Position numbers and translations under genes: made by a program. Of a stretch of DNA of 64,000 bases, positions 1 to 8,576 are shown in pieces. Source of the DNA: Treponema saccharophilum DSM 2985 (lineage in GTDB: Bacteria; Spirochaetota; Spirochaetia; Treponematales; Treponemataceae); the NCBI RefSeq assembly GCF_000255555.1, contig NZ_AGRW01000045.1:59326-123325 (forward strand), written 5' to 3'. The notes beneath the pieces are model-generated. The model made no database searches, was not told where the DNA came from, and saw nothing but the letters and a program-made list of their open reading frames with translations. Numbering within the stretch: the first letter of the stretch is position 1; each line of letters begins with the position of its first letter.

Positions 1-628
1 AAGGTAGGAATTGAGGAGCGAGCACGTCTCCTCCTGGTTCTGTATGGTGCTTGTCCGGCTTTTTATCCTGCTTATGAGGACTTTGTAAAAGCGCGAAATC
101 AGGTTCAGCCCGAGCTCCTGGCTTTTCTGCATCACGTCCGACATGTTCTCCGAGCCGTGCACGAGGTTGCTCAAAAATTCCTTCTTCTTGAGCGTCTCGC
201 TCGATTTCAGCTCCTCCTTCAGGCGCGTTATGTCGGAAAGCTGCTTCCGCTCCTTGTCGATGCGGACCGCCGTTTTCTTGAGGCTCGAAAGAAGCTCGTC
301 GGGCGTGAACGGCTTGAGAAGATAATCCTCGATTCCGATTGAGATTGCCTTCTTCGCGTAGTCGAATTCGTCGTGACCGGAAAGGATTATGATTTTTATC
401 CACGGCTGGATTTTCTTCACCGCCGCGGAAAGCTGCAGGCCGTCCATGAACGGCATCTTTATGTCGGTAATCAGAATGTCGGGCTTCACCTCATGGAGCA
501 TGGAGAGCGCAATCTCCCCGTCAGTCGCCTCGCCGGCAAACGAAAACCCCGAGCTTTCCCAATCGATTTTCGAGCGGATCCCGTCAAGGACAATCGGCTC
601 GTCATCAACAACAAATACGCTGTACATT
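1..628 (-). CDS. YesN-type response regulator, partial (cut by left edge)
   Basis: This gene starts at 628 and runs off the left edge, so only about 209 residues are visible. The N-terminus is a receiver domain with the acidic pair D8-D9, the phospho-acceptor D55 in 'LITDIKMP' and the conserved lysine K105 in 'YLLKPF'. The following helical stretch resembles the linker of YesN-like regulators; the expected AraC-type DNA-binding domain would lie outside the window. A GGGGGAG ribosome binding site precedes the ATG. It begins 23 bases after the histidine kinase gene and is surely its partner. Its likely targets, by position, include the arabinose genes at 3280-7255. The family assignment beyond the receiver domain is inference. 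Confidence 0.85.
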
Positions 629-651
629 TTTCCCACTCCCCCGCAAAAACG

Positions 652-2094
652 CTACGAGCCGATTTCCCCCGGAATCACGAACGAAATCGAGCTTCCCTTT
701 CCCGGCTCGGACTCGATGACAAGTCCCTGCGTCTGCTCGCCGTAATACAGTTTCAGCTTTTTGTTCACGTTGTAAAGCCCATAGACGGAAGTGAGTTTCT
801 CGGAATCTGCCGCGCCCGTCGAAAGCTCCGCGCGCACTTCGGAAAGCCGCTCCGCCGTAAAACCCGCGCCGTTGTCCCGAACCTCGAAGCGGATTTTAGT
901 CCGGCTCCCGTCGTCATAGCAGACGCGCACGCACAACTCGCCGCGGCCGCGCTTGTTCTTTATCCCGTGATAAATCGCGTTCTCCACGAGCGGCTGCAGG
1001 ACTAGCTTTATCATTTTCAGGTTGATGAGCGACTCGTCCGCCTCGATTCTGTAATTGAGGATGTCGGCATAGCGGATTTTCTGAATCGTAAGATAGTTTC
1101 TGATGTGGTCGAGCTCCTGCCCAATCGTAATCCATTCATGCCCGCGGCTCAGCGAAATACGCAAAAAGTCCGAGAACGCCTTCGTAATCCGCACGACCTC
1201 GTCCGTCTTCTCCTCCTCCGCGAGCCAGACAATCGTGTCGAACGTGTTGTACAGAAAATGCGGCGTAATCTGTGCCTGGAGCGCCTTCATCTCCGCCTTC
1301 TGGAAATTCTTCTGCTCCTCCATGTTCTTCTTGATGAGGACGTCAATCTGCCCCGTCATTGTGTTGAGGTTTTCAGCGAGCGTGTCCAGCTCGTCCACGT
1401 GCGGAATGTCGATGCGCGCGTCGAGCTCGCCGTTCGCGACTTTCGTCGAAAGCTTCTCCATGTCGCTTATCGGCTTCTGGATTGCCGCGGATACAGTCAT
1501 AAAGCTGTTCGCCGAAATGAGCAGCGCGAAAATCGTGATGACGAGCAGAATCAGCGTCAGGATAATCGACGTGTTCTTTATCGAAAGGTTCGTCCTGTAC
1601 GCGGACTCGCTTTCCGAAACGATGAAATCCTGCATGATGTCGGAGAAAAGCCCCGTGATGGTGCGGATTTCCTCCAAGAGCGCCTCGTTCTCGCTTACGG
1701 AGCTTCCGAAACTCATCCGCGCGATGAGGTTGTGTATGCTCCTCAGGAGGGTCGCGCTCGCACGCGTCGCAACCTCAAGCTTGTCGCGGCTGTCGTTGCT
1801 CTTCGTAATCTTGAGCATCTCCTCCAGCCCGAACGTAATCTCGTTCATCATCTCGTAATGGCGCCCTTCCTCGACGTCCTTTTTCCCGCAGATTATGTTC
1901 CACAGCTCCTCGGGTATGTCGTCCTTGACGATTCCGTTTATGCGGTTCGCGTTGCTCACGTTGGAGATGATTTTGTTGTACTGCTGCGTGTGAATCTGCG
2001 AGACGACAATCGAATACACGGACGGGATGAGCGTAATCGAAAGAAGGACGATGTATGTGATTTTGAGCGTTTTCTTGAGGCTTTTGTTCTTCAC
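652..2094 (-). CDS. YesM-type sensor histidine kinase
   Basis: A 480-residue membrane kinase. Residues 10-30 form a first membrane segment, followed by a roughly 140-residue extracytoplasmic region, a second membrane segment at about 176-195 and a HAMP linker to about 250. The His_kinase (PF06580-type) motif 'LQAQITPHFLYN' places the phospho-acceptor at H279. An N box (VENAIYHGIKN) and a G box (RDNGAGF) of the ATPase domain follow. It directly abuts the binding-protein gene upstream (one ends at 2094, the next at 2095) and precedes the response regulator. The three genes form a binding protein / kinase / regulator relay, as known for sugar-sensing systems of this class; the ligand is not readable from sequence. 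Confidence 0.92.
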   Translation of the reverse strand: MKNKSLKKTLKITYIVLLSITLIPSVYSIVVSQIHTQQYNKIISNVSNANRINGIVKDDIPEELWNIICGKKDVEEGRHYEMMNEITFGLEEMLKITKSNDSRDKLEVATRASATLLRSIHNLIARMSFGSSVSENEALLEEIRTITGLFSDIMQDFIVSESESAYRTNLSIKNTSIILTLILLVITIFALLISANSFMTVSAAIQKPISDMEKLSTKVANGELDARIDIPHVDELDTLAENLNTMTGQIDVLIKKNMEEQKNFQKAEMKALQAQITPHFLYNTFDTIVWLAEEEKTDEVVRITKAFSDFLRISLSRGHEWITIGQELDHIRNYLTIQKIRYADILNYRIEADESLINLKMIKLVLQPLVENAIYHGIKNKRGRGELCVRVCYDDGSRTKIRFEVRDNGAGFTAERLSEVRAELSTGAADSEKLTSVYGLYNVNKKLKLYYGEQTQGLVIESEPGKGSSISFVIPGEIGS

Positions 2095-3132
2095 TTAGTA
2101 CCCTCTCGGCTCGTAAAGCGTGAAATCGTCGTCCTCGGTGAAAACAGTCTCGTCGTTGTAGGTGATACGCGGAATCTGCCGTCCCGAAGCGGCTTTCTTG
2201 ACGAGAATCATGAGCATTTCGCCCAAATTCGGATTGCACTCGACGACGCAGTTGAGTTTTCCTGCGACGAGCGAGTCAATCGATTTCTGCTCGGCGTCAA
2301 AACTGATTATTATCGAGTCCGCCGGATTGATGCCGTAATCGGCGAACGAGTCGAGAATTCCGAGCGTCATCGAATCGTTGTGCGAATAAATCACGTCGAT
2401 TTTCTGCCCGTCGAAATAAATGCCGTCGTTCTTGAATATTCCCGAATCGCGGTTTTTCTGAATGAGCCTGTCCGCGATTTCCTTTCCGCGCGACCGGAGG
2501 AAATCGCCGTTCTCGCAATGGATTATCCTGAATTTCTTGTCCGCCGAAATTTCCTCGCGGAATCCCTCGGCACGGCCGCTGACGACGGACGAATTTTCCG
2601 TCCCGCGTATTTCGAGGATATTCACCGGCGAATTCTCCTCCGCGCATTTCCTCATCAAAAAGCGCGCGGCACGCCTTCCCTCCTCAACGGAATTCTCGCC
2701 CAAAAATCCGGCATAAAGCGACTTGTCGGAATTTATCTGCCTGTCAACGACAATCACGGGGATTCCCGCCCGGCGCGCCTCCTTGAGCACATCGTCCCAG
2801 CCGTCCTCCACAATCGGAACGAACGCGATGACGTCAACCTGATAGACGATGAATGAGCGGATTGCCCGCAGCTGGTTTTCCTGTTTCTGCCGGGCGTCGT
2901 CGAACAGAATCTGGATGTCGTTCTTCTCCGCCGCCTCGAAAATCGACTGCGTGTTCCGCGTTCGCCACGCGCTTTCCGAGCCAATCTGCGAGAACCCCAG
3001 AATCAGCCGCTCGCTTTTTTTCTCCGCCTTCTTTCCGCCGAGCGTTATGAAAAGCAGGACGGCAAAAGACGAAAGCGCGGCAACGGCGAGCAGCGAAGCA
3101 AAAATCATGTACGGACTTTTTATTAATTTCAT
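2095..3132 (-). CDS. Membrane-anchored periplasmic sugar-binding protein (sensor input)
   Basis: A 345-residue protein with one N-terminal membrane segment (about residues 9-31) and no lipobox, followed by a type I periplasmic binding fold of the Peripla_BP_4 (ribose/galactose-binding) family. 'VDVIAFVPIVEDGW', 'GIPVIVVDRQI' and 'VIYSHNDSMTLGIL' are typical strands and ligand-loop segments. It is first in an operon with a YesM kinase and YesN regulator, and no ABC permease accompanies it. It therefore probably presents bound sugar to the kinase rather than feeding a transporter. Its divergent position next to araB suggests L-arabinose or an arabinoside as ligand, which is inference. The ATG is preceded by GAGG with rather long spacing. 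Confidence 0.85.
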   Translation of the reverse strand: MKLIKSPYMIFASLLAVAALSSFAVLLFITLGGKKAEKKSERLILGFSQIGSESAWRTRNTQSIFEAAEKNDIQILFDDARQKQENQLRAIRSFIVYQVDVIAFVPIVEDGWDDVLKEARRAGIPVIVVDRQINSDKSLYAGFLGENSVEEGRRAARFLMRKCAEENSPVNILEIRGTENSSVVSGRAEGFREEISADKKFRIIHCENGDFLRSRGKEIADRLIQKNRDSGIFKNDGIYFDGQKIDVIYSHNDSMTLGILDSFADYGINPADSIIISFDAEQKSIDSLVAGKLNCVVECNPNLGEMLMILVKKAASGRQIPRITYNDETVFTEDDDFTLYEPRGY

Positions 3133-3279
3133 TTTTTTAGAAGCCTCATTTTATGAACGAGATATTATAAAGTCAAGAATTATCGCTATAGTGCAAAAAA
3201 TATATTTTTTATAATTATTTTGCCATTTTTAAATAACCGAATTACAATGGGAGCCAATCTAAAAAAACAGAAGGAAAAC

Positions 3280-4875
3280 ATGGACGCAATTAAAAACCTC
3301 ATTGAATCGGGCAATGCGATTGTGGGAATCGAATTCGGCTCGACACGAATCAAGGCTGTGCTGATTGACGAAACGAACGCGCCAGTCGCACAAGGAAGTC
3401 ACACCTGGGAAAATTCCCTCGTAGACGGAATCTGGACTTACTCGCAGGAAGAGATTATTGCGGGTCTGCAATCGGCGTATTCCGACTTGAAATCTGACGT
3501 TCAGAAAAAGTTCGGTGTCGCCCTCAAAAAAATCAGGGCACTTGGAATTTCGGCAATGATGCACGGATACCTTGCCTTTGACAAGAACGGTACGCTTCTT
3601 GTTCCGTTCAGAACGTGGCGCAACACGATTACCGGCGAAGCTTCAGAAAAACTTTCTTCGCTCTTCTGCTACCCTATCCCGGAACGCTGGAGCATTTCGC
3701 ATCTTTATCAGGCAATTCTGAACAAAGAGCCGCACGTAAAAGACATTTCTTTCTTTACAACCCTCGCGGGATTCATTCATTGGAAGCTCACAGGCCAAAA
3801 AGTTTTGGGAATCGGAGACGCTTCCGGAATGTTCCCGATTGACACTGCCACAAAAAATTACAACAAAAAATTTATAGAAAAATTTGACAATCTTGTTGCT
3901 GACAAAAAATTCGCTTGGAAACTGGAAGATTTGCTGCCGAAAGTTCTTCTTGCAGGCGAAGATGCAGGCACGCTCACCGCGGACGGTGCAAAACTCCTTG
4001 ACCCAACAGGCGAGCTTGAAGCCGGAGCTAAACTTGCTCCGCCAGAAGGCGATGCCGGAACTGGAATGATTGCGACAAACAGCGTCGCAAAACGAACGGG
4101 AAATGTCTCGGCAGGAACTTCGGTTTTTGCGATGGTCGTCCTCGAAAAGGATTTGAGCAAAGCTTACAACGGCTTGATTGATTTGGTCACAACGCCTGAC
4201 GGCGCGCTCGTGGCGATGGCCCACGCGAACAACTGCATGGGCGAGTTTGACCATTGGGTAAATCTCTTTGACGAGGTTCTAAAGGCAACTGGCTGCAACG
4301 TTGACAAAGGCAAGCTCTACGGAACGCTTTTAAAAGCCGCTCTTGAAGGTGACAAAGACTGCGGCGGGCTTTTACCGTTCAATTATCTTTCTGGAGAAAG
4401 CATTACAGGTCTTACGGAAGGCAGACCGCTTTTTGTCCGCACGCAGCACGCAAACTTTACAATGCCAAACTTTATCCGCGCACAACTTTTTACGGCTCTC
4501 GGCGCGCTCAGAACCGGCATGGACATTCTTTTTGACAAAGAAAACGTAAAAATTGACAGCCTTACAGGTCACGGCGGATTCTTCAAGACCGCGGAAACTG
4601 GACTTACCGTTATGTCTGCTGCATTGCACACCCCTGTTTCTGCACTGGAAACTGCTGGCGAGGGCGGTCCGTGGGGAATGGCTGTTTTGGCAAGCTATCT
4701 CGTGAACGGTGGCGGAAAGACTCTTGACGCATGGCTGGCCGAAAAAGTATTTGCCACAAGCAAGAAAACGACGGTTTCGCCAAAACAAGATGACATTGAA
4801 GGATTCAACAAATTCTTCGCACGCTACACAAAAGGCTTGGCAATCGAAAAAGCTGCTATCGAATCGATTGAATAA
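3280..4875 (+). CDS. araB: L-ribulokinase-like FGGY carbohydrate kinase
   Basis: A 531-residue FGGY-family kinase when started at 3280, where AGAAGGA sits four bases upstream; the in-frame start at 3220 lacks such a site. The N-terminal phosphate-binding segment 'VGIEFGSTRIKAVLID' and the second lobe 'TGNVSAGTSVFAMVV' and 'GHGGFFKTAETG' are characteristic. The kinase would phosphorylate L-ribulose using ATP. The family also contains xylulokinase and others, so the substrate is assigned from its place directly before L-arabinose isomerase and the 4-epimerase. Gene order kinase-isomerase-epimerase on one strand gives the whole L-arabinose to D-xylulose 5-phosphate route. Base composition is lower in GC than the flanking sensor operon. 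Confidence 0.88.
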   Translation: MDAIKNLIESGNAIVGIEFGSTRIKAVLIDETNAPVAQGSHTWENSLVDGIWTYSQEEIIAGLQSAYSDLKSDVQKKFGVALKKIRALGISAMMHGYLAFDKNGTLLVPFRTWRNTITGEASEKLSSLFCYPIPERWSISHLYQAILNKEPHVKDISFFTTLAGFIHWKLTGQKVLGIGDASGMFPIDTATKNYNKKFIEKFDNLVADKKFAWKLEDLLPKVLLAGEDAGTLTADGAKLLDPTGELEAGAKLAPPEGDAGTGMIATNSVAKRTGNVSAGTSVFAMVVLEKDLSKAYNGLIDLVTTPDGALVAMAHANNCMGEFDHWVNLFDEVLKATGCNVDKGKLYGTLLKAALEGDKDCGGLLPFNYLSGESITGLTEGRPLFVRTQHANFTMPNFIRAQLFTALGALRTGMDILFDKENVKIDSLTGHGGFFKTAETGLTVMSAALHTPVSALETAGEGGPWGMAVLASYLVNGGGKTLDAWLAEKVFATSKKTTVSPKQDDIEGFNKFFARYTKGLAIEKAAIESIE

Positions 4876-4937
4876 GCCGGTGGGCAAAGTCGAAAAAATT
4901 ATAAAAAAACTAATCATCAAAAAAGGAGGAAAAAAAG

Positions 4938-6458
4938 ATGATAGGATTAGAGGAGTTTGAATTTTGGTTTCTTACAGGAAGCCAAGACTTGTATGGAGAG
5001 GAGACATTAAAACAGGTTGCCATCGACTCAAAAAAAATCGTTGATGAGCTTAACGCCAAAGCAGGATTTCCTTGCAAACTCGTTTGGAAAGAGACTCTTT
5101 TGACGCCATCTTCAATCCACAAAACTCTTGAAGAAGCGAATGCCTGCGACAAATGTGCCGGCGTTATCGTTTGGTGCCACACATTCAGCCCTGCAAAAAT
5201 GTGGATTGCGGGCTTGAACGCTTACAAAAAACCTCTCTTGCAGCTCAACACTCAGTTCAACGTGGAAATTCCTTACGCAACGATGGACATGGACTTTATG
5301 AACCTGAACCAGAGTGCGCACGGAGACCGCGAATTCGGATTCATCACAAGCCGAATGGACATGCCACGAAAAGTTATCGTTGGTCACTGGGCAGATGAAT
5401 GCACTCAGAAAAGAATCGCTGACTGGATGCGAGTTGCCCGCGCCGTTGCTGATGGAAAAACGCTCCGCGTAATCCGCTTCGGAGACAACATGCGCGAAGT
5501 TGCTGTTACTGACGGCGACAAAGTTGAGGCAATGATTAAATTCGGATGGAGTGTTCCGTATTACGGAATCGGCGACCTCGTAGCGTACATGAACGAAGTT
5601 AGCCAGGGTGATATTGACGCACTCTTCGACGAATACAATCAGAAATACGAAATCGTATATGACTGTGGAAACGGATTCGACAAGGATTTTGTTATCGGTC
5701 AGATTAAAGAGCAGGCAAAAATCGAAATCGCCCTCAGAAAATTCCTCAAGGACAACGACGGAAAAGCACTCTGCACCAACTTCCAGGATTTGCACGGAAT
5801 GAAGCAGCTTCCAGGTCTTGCAATTCAGAGACTTCTTGCAGACGGCTACGGATTCGGTGCGGAAGGTGACTGGAAAACTTCCGCTCTCGTCCGAACGTTC
5901 AAGGCAATGACGGCAGGTCAGGTTGTTGCGGGCAAAAAAGGCAACGCATTCATGGAAGACTATACTTACAACCTTGTCAAAGGCAAAGAAGCCAACATGG
6001 GTAGCCACATGCTCGAAGTTGACCCAGAAATCGCTGTCTCAAAACCAAAAATCGAAGTTCATCACCTCGGAATCGGCGACAAAGAGCCACCTGCACGCTT
6101 CGTATTCAACACACTCGAAGGCGAAGGTCTCGTTGCCGCTGTCGTTGACATGGGTAACCGCTTCCGCTGCGTAATCAACGAAATCAACGTAATTCCGCCA
6201 GAAGCACCGCTTCCAAAACTCCCAGTTGCACGAATGCTCTGGCAGCCGTATCCGAGCCTTGCAACTTCTGCAGAAGCATGGATTCTCGCAGGCGGCGGAC
6301 ACCACACTGCATTCTCGAACATCATCACACGCGAGCAGCTTCAGGACTGGGCTGAGATGGTCGGAATTGAGTGCGTGGCAATCGGAAAAGAGACTACAAT
6401 TCCTCAGATTCGTAACGAACTCCGCTGGAACGCCGCTTACTGGAACGCAAAACGCTAA
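4938..6458 (+). CDS. araA: L-arabinose isomerase
   Basis: A 506-residue cytoplasmic isomerase converting L-arabinose to L-ribulose, the usual length for AraA. Recognisable segments are 'FWFLTGSQDLYGEE' at the N-terminus, 'GVIVWCHTFSPAKMWI', 'LLQLNTQFN', 'ALCTNFQDLHGMKQLPGL' and 'GFGAEGDWKTSAL'. The start is set by a very strong AAGGAGG eight bases upstream. It lies 62 bases after the kinase gene, in the same operon, and precedes the 4-epimerase. Confidence 0.97.
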   Translation: MIGLEEFEFWFLTGSQDLYGEETLKQVAIDSKKIVDELNAKAGFPCKLVWKETLLTPSSIHKTLEEANACDKCAGVIVWCHTFSPAKMWIAGLNAYKKPLLQLNTQFNVEIPYATMDMDFMNLNQSAHGDREFGFITSRMDMPRKVIVGHWADECTQKRIADWMRVARAVADGKTLRVIRFGDNMREVAVTDGDKVEAMIKFGWSVPYYGIGDLVAYMNEVSQGDIDALFDEYNQKYEIVYDCGNGFDKDFVIGQIKEQAKIEIALRKFLKDNDGKALCTNFQDLHGMKQLPGLAIQRLLADGYGFGAEGDWKTSALVRTFKAMTAGQVVAGKKGNAFMEDYTYNLVKGKEANMGSHMLEVDPEIAVSKPKIEVHHLGIGDKEPPARFVFNTLEGEGLVAAVVDMGNRFRCVINEINVIPPEAPLPKLPVARMLWQPYPSLATSAEAWILAGGGHHTAFSNIITREQLQDWAEMVGIECVAIGKETTIPQIRNELRWNAAYWNAKR

Positions 6459-6472
6459 TATAGTAGAGTTAC

Positions 6473-6516
6473 GTCATGCCGAAACAAGTTTTTTTGTAAA
6501 AGCCTTTCGGCATGAC
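6473..6516 (+). repeat. Intercistronic hairpin between araA and araD
   Basis: Perfect 12-base inverted arms, GTCATGCCGAAA at 6473-6484 and TTTCGGCATGAC at 6505-6516, enclose a 20-base T-rich loop. The arms resemble the small dispersed hairpin elements at 8304, 26002 and 62196. It may stabilise the upstream message or partly terminate transcription before araD. Confidence 0.7.
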
Positions 6517-6535
6517 AAAACTAAGGACAAAAAAT

Positions 6536-7255
6536 ATGAGTATGTTTCAGACAATAAAAGAGCAGGCTTACGAAGCAAACATGCAGATTCCGGCTCAAAA
6601 ACTTGCAATTTACACTTGGGGAAACGTGTCGGCTTTTGACCCAGACGCAGGTGTTTTTGCGATTAAGCCATCTGGAGTCGCTTACCCGGAACTTACAGTT
6701 GACAGCATGGTTGTTGTCGATTTGGACGGAAAGGTTGTTGAGGGTGAATTGAATCCTTCAAGCGATACAAACACGCACCTTGTTCTTTACAAAGAATGGG
6801 CTGTAAAAGGCGGAGCCAAAATCGGCGGAATCGTGCATACGCATTCAACTTACGCCGTGGGCTGGGCACAGGCACAACGTCCTATTCCGCTTTTTGGAAC
6901 GACGCACGCAGACCACATTCAGTCGGTAGTTCCTTGCACGCCTTACATTACAAAAGACGCTCTCACAAGAAACTACGAGCTTGAGACCGGAAACCTTATC
7001 GTAAAGCACTTTGCCGACGAAGGTTTGCACCCGGCAGAAACAACGATGGTTTTGGTCGCAGGACACGGGCCATTCACATGGGGAGCTACACCGGACAAAG
7101 CCGTGTACAACGCCGCAGTTCTTGAAGAAGTTGCAAAAATGGCGACAATCACTCTGCAGGTAAATCCTGCCGCAACCCAATTGCCACCGTACATCATCGA
7201 CAAGCACTACCAACGCAAGCACGGACCGAACGCTTACTACGGTCAGAAAAAATAA
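6536..7255 (+). CDS. araD: L-ribulose-5-phosphate 4-epimerase
   Basis: A 239-residue class II aldolase-type epimerase converting L-ribulose 5-phosphate to D-xylulose 5-phosphate. Zinc-binding and active-site segments are visible: 'WGNVSAFD', 'VHTHSTYAVGWAQ', 'GTTHADH' and 'AGHGPFTWGATP'. I chose 6536 because AAGGAC precedes it; the in-frame ATG at 6512 lies inside the right arm of the hairpin at 6473-6516 and has no ribosome binding site. It is the last gene of the arabinose operon and is followed by a terminator at 7350. Confidence 0.96.
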   Translation: MSMFQTIKEQAYEANMQIPAQKLAIYTWGNVSAFDPDAGVFAIKPSGVAYPELTVDSMVVVDLDGKVVEGELNPSSDTNTHLVLYKEWAVKGGAKIGGIVHTHSTYAVGWAQAQRPIPLFGTTHADHIQSVVPCTPYITKDALTRNYELETGNLIVKHFADEGLHPAETTMVLVAGHGPFTWGATPDKAVYNAAVLEEVAKMATITLQVNPAATQLPPYIIDKHYQRKHGPNAYYGQKK

Positions 7256-7349
7256 GTAACAACTTTTTAGCCCTCTGTAAATATCTCGCTCTGCCGGCTG
7301 CGTATTCTTCAGAAATGCCTATTGCCTTTGATGTGAGTTCATCTGATGA

Positions 7350-7392
7350 AAGTGCATTCCCAGATGCCGAAAGCATTGGAATGCACTTTTTT
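7350..7392 (+). terminator. Rho-independent terminator after araD
   Basis: AAGTGCATTCC (7350-7360) pairs with GGAATGCACTT (7378-7388) and is followed by a T run. It lies about 95 bases after araD. The rest of 7256-7507 contains only short unconvincing reading frames. Confidence 0.85.
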
Positions 7393-7495
7393 GTTAGAAC
7401 AGAAACGCTGGTAAATACAAATAAATATGCTGAAATAATTTCAATCAACGAAAAATACAACTGCTTCTCCCCTTTTTGACCGTTTTCGTAGCTGG

Positions 7496-7501
7496 TATAA
7501 T
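7496..7501 (+). promoter_or_regulatory. Extended -10 box directly before xth
   Basis: TGGTATAAT gives a consensus TATAAT at 7496-7501 with the TGn extension. The ATG follows after only six bases (CACATC) and no Shine-Dalgarno sequence is present. The transcript would start at or next to the initiation codon. Confidence 0.6.
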
Positions 7502-7507
7502 CACATC

Positions 7508-8269
7508 ATGAAATACAAATTCATATCTTGGAACGTAAACGGGCTTCGCGCCGTGATGGGAAAGAATTTCATGGAAGCATTCGATTCGCTCGGCGCGGAT
7601 TTTTTCTGCCTTCAGGAAACGAAGCTTCAGGCGGGACAAATCGAGATGGATTTGCCCGGCTACAAGGAATACTGGAACTACGCGCAGAAAAAAGGATACT
7701 CCGGAACCGCGATTTTCACGAAGCACGAGCCGCTGAGCGTTTCTTACGGAATCGGAATCGAACAGCACGACACGGAAGGGCGCGTCATCACGCTCGAATA
7801 CGCGGATTTTTTCCTCGTCACGGTCTACACGCCGAATTCCCAGAACGAACTGAAACGGCTCGATTACCGCATGGCGTGGGAGGACGATTTCAGGAACTTC
7901 CTCGTCTCGCTCAAGGCGAAAAAGCCGGTAATCGTCTGCGGGGACATGAACGTCGCGCACGAGGAAATCGACATAAAAAATCCGTCCGCGAACAGGCGCA
8001 ACGCAGGATTTACGGACGAGGAGCGCGCAAAAATGACGGAACTGCTCGCAAGCGGATTTATTGACACATTCCGAACGCTCAATCCAGAACTCAAAGACGC
8101 TTACAGCTGGTGGTCGTACCGGTTCCACGCGCGCGAGCGCAATGCCGGATGGAGAATCGATTATTTCCTTGTCTCCGACGACATCAAGCCGCGTATTTCA
8201 GACGCGAAAATCCACGCCGATATTTTGGGCTCCGACCACTGCCCAGTCGAGCTTGAGCTTGAATTCTAG
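7508..8269 (+). CDS. xth: Exodeoxyribonuclease III / AP endonuclease
   Basis: A 253-residue ExoIII-family nuclease acting on abasic sites and 3' ends in base excision repair. The family motifs appear in order: 'SWNVNGLRA', 'LQETKL' with the metal-binding Glu, 'YSGTAIF', 'CGDMNVAHEEID', 'NAGFTDEER', 'YSWWSYRF', 'WRIDYFLVS' and the terminal catalytic 'GSDHCPVELEL'. The length is normal. It has no ribosome binding site; a TATAAT box ends six bases before the ATG, suggesting a leaderless mRNA. It is transcribed alone. Confidence 0.96.
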   Translation: MKYKFISWNVNGLRAVMGKNFMEAFDSLGADFFCLQETKLQAGQIEMDLPGYKEYWNYAQKKGYSGTAIFTKHEPLSVSYGIGIEQHDTEGRVITLEYADFFLVTVYTPNSQNELKRLDYRMAWEDDFRNFLVSLKAKKPVIVCGDMNVAHEEIDIKNPSANRRNAGFTDEERAKMTELLASGFIDTFRTLNPELKDAYSWWSYRFHARERNAGWRIDYFLVSDDIKPRISDAKIHADILGSDHCPVELELEF

Positions 8270-8303
8270 CCAGGCAAACCTGCTGTCCGGAAACGAAACC
8301 GTC

Positions 8304-8324
8304 ATTCCGAAACAGGTTCGGAAT
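8304..8324. repeat. Small dispersed hairpin element
   Basis: ATTCCGAA (8304-8311) and TTCGGAAT (8317-8324) form a short perfect hairpin of the type N-TTCCGAAACnnGTTCGGAA-N. Similar units occur at 26002-26022 and, with other arm bases, at 62196-62216. Confidence 0.7.
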
Positions 8325-8421
8325 CAACGAACGAAAATGCTGAAATCGGTCGTTTTTATTCAGAATTTCGGGCAAAACACTTGAACAAAAAAAAGCGATG
8401 ATGTATATTAATCTCGCTTTT

Positions 8422-8493
8422 GCGGTTGTCATATAACGGCTATTATCCGGGCTTCCCAAGCCCGTGACGCGGGTTCGACTCCCGTCAACCGCT
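8422..8493 (+). tRNA. tRNA-Gly (anticodon CCC)
   Basis: A 72-base cloverleaf. Acceptor GCGGTTG (8422-8428) pairs with CAACCGC, the anticodon stem CGGGC/GCCCG closes the loop TTCCCAA with anticodon CCC, and the T arm carries GGTTCGACTCC. The discriminator base is T and CCA is not encoded. A strong terminator follows at 8507. Confidence 0.95.
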
Positions 8494-8506
8494 TCTTTTT
8501 GATGAA

Positions 8507-8548
8507 AACGCGCCCGAAAGGTTATGGACTTTTCGGGCGCGTTTTTTT
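8507..8548 (+). terminator. Terminator of the tRNA-Gly gene
   Basis: AACGCGCCCGAAAG (8507-8520) and CTTTTCGGGCGCG (8529-8541) form a strong GC-rich stem followed by seven T residues. Confidence 0.9.
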
Positions 8549-8576
8549 ATGCGCGGAAAAAGGAAAGGAGGAGTCA

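Noticed and set aside
1105..2856. Long plus-strand open frame of 583 codons opposite the kinase and binding-protein genes
   Set aside because: Arg- and Val-rich antisense translation with no domain; the minus-strand genes have clear family motifs.
3133..3279. Riboswitch or attenuator between the sensor operon and araB
   Set aside because: The region is AT-rich with no conserved fold I can recognise; only divergent promoters are expected.
7194..7460. Minus-strand 88-codon frame between araD and xth
   Set aside because: It spans the araD end and the araD terminator hairpin and has no ribosome binding site.
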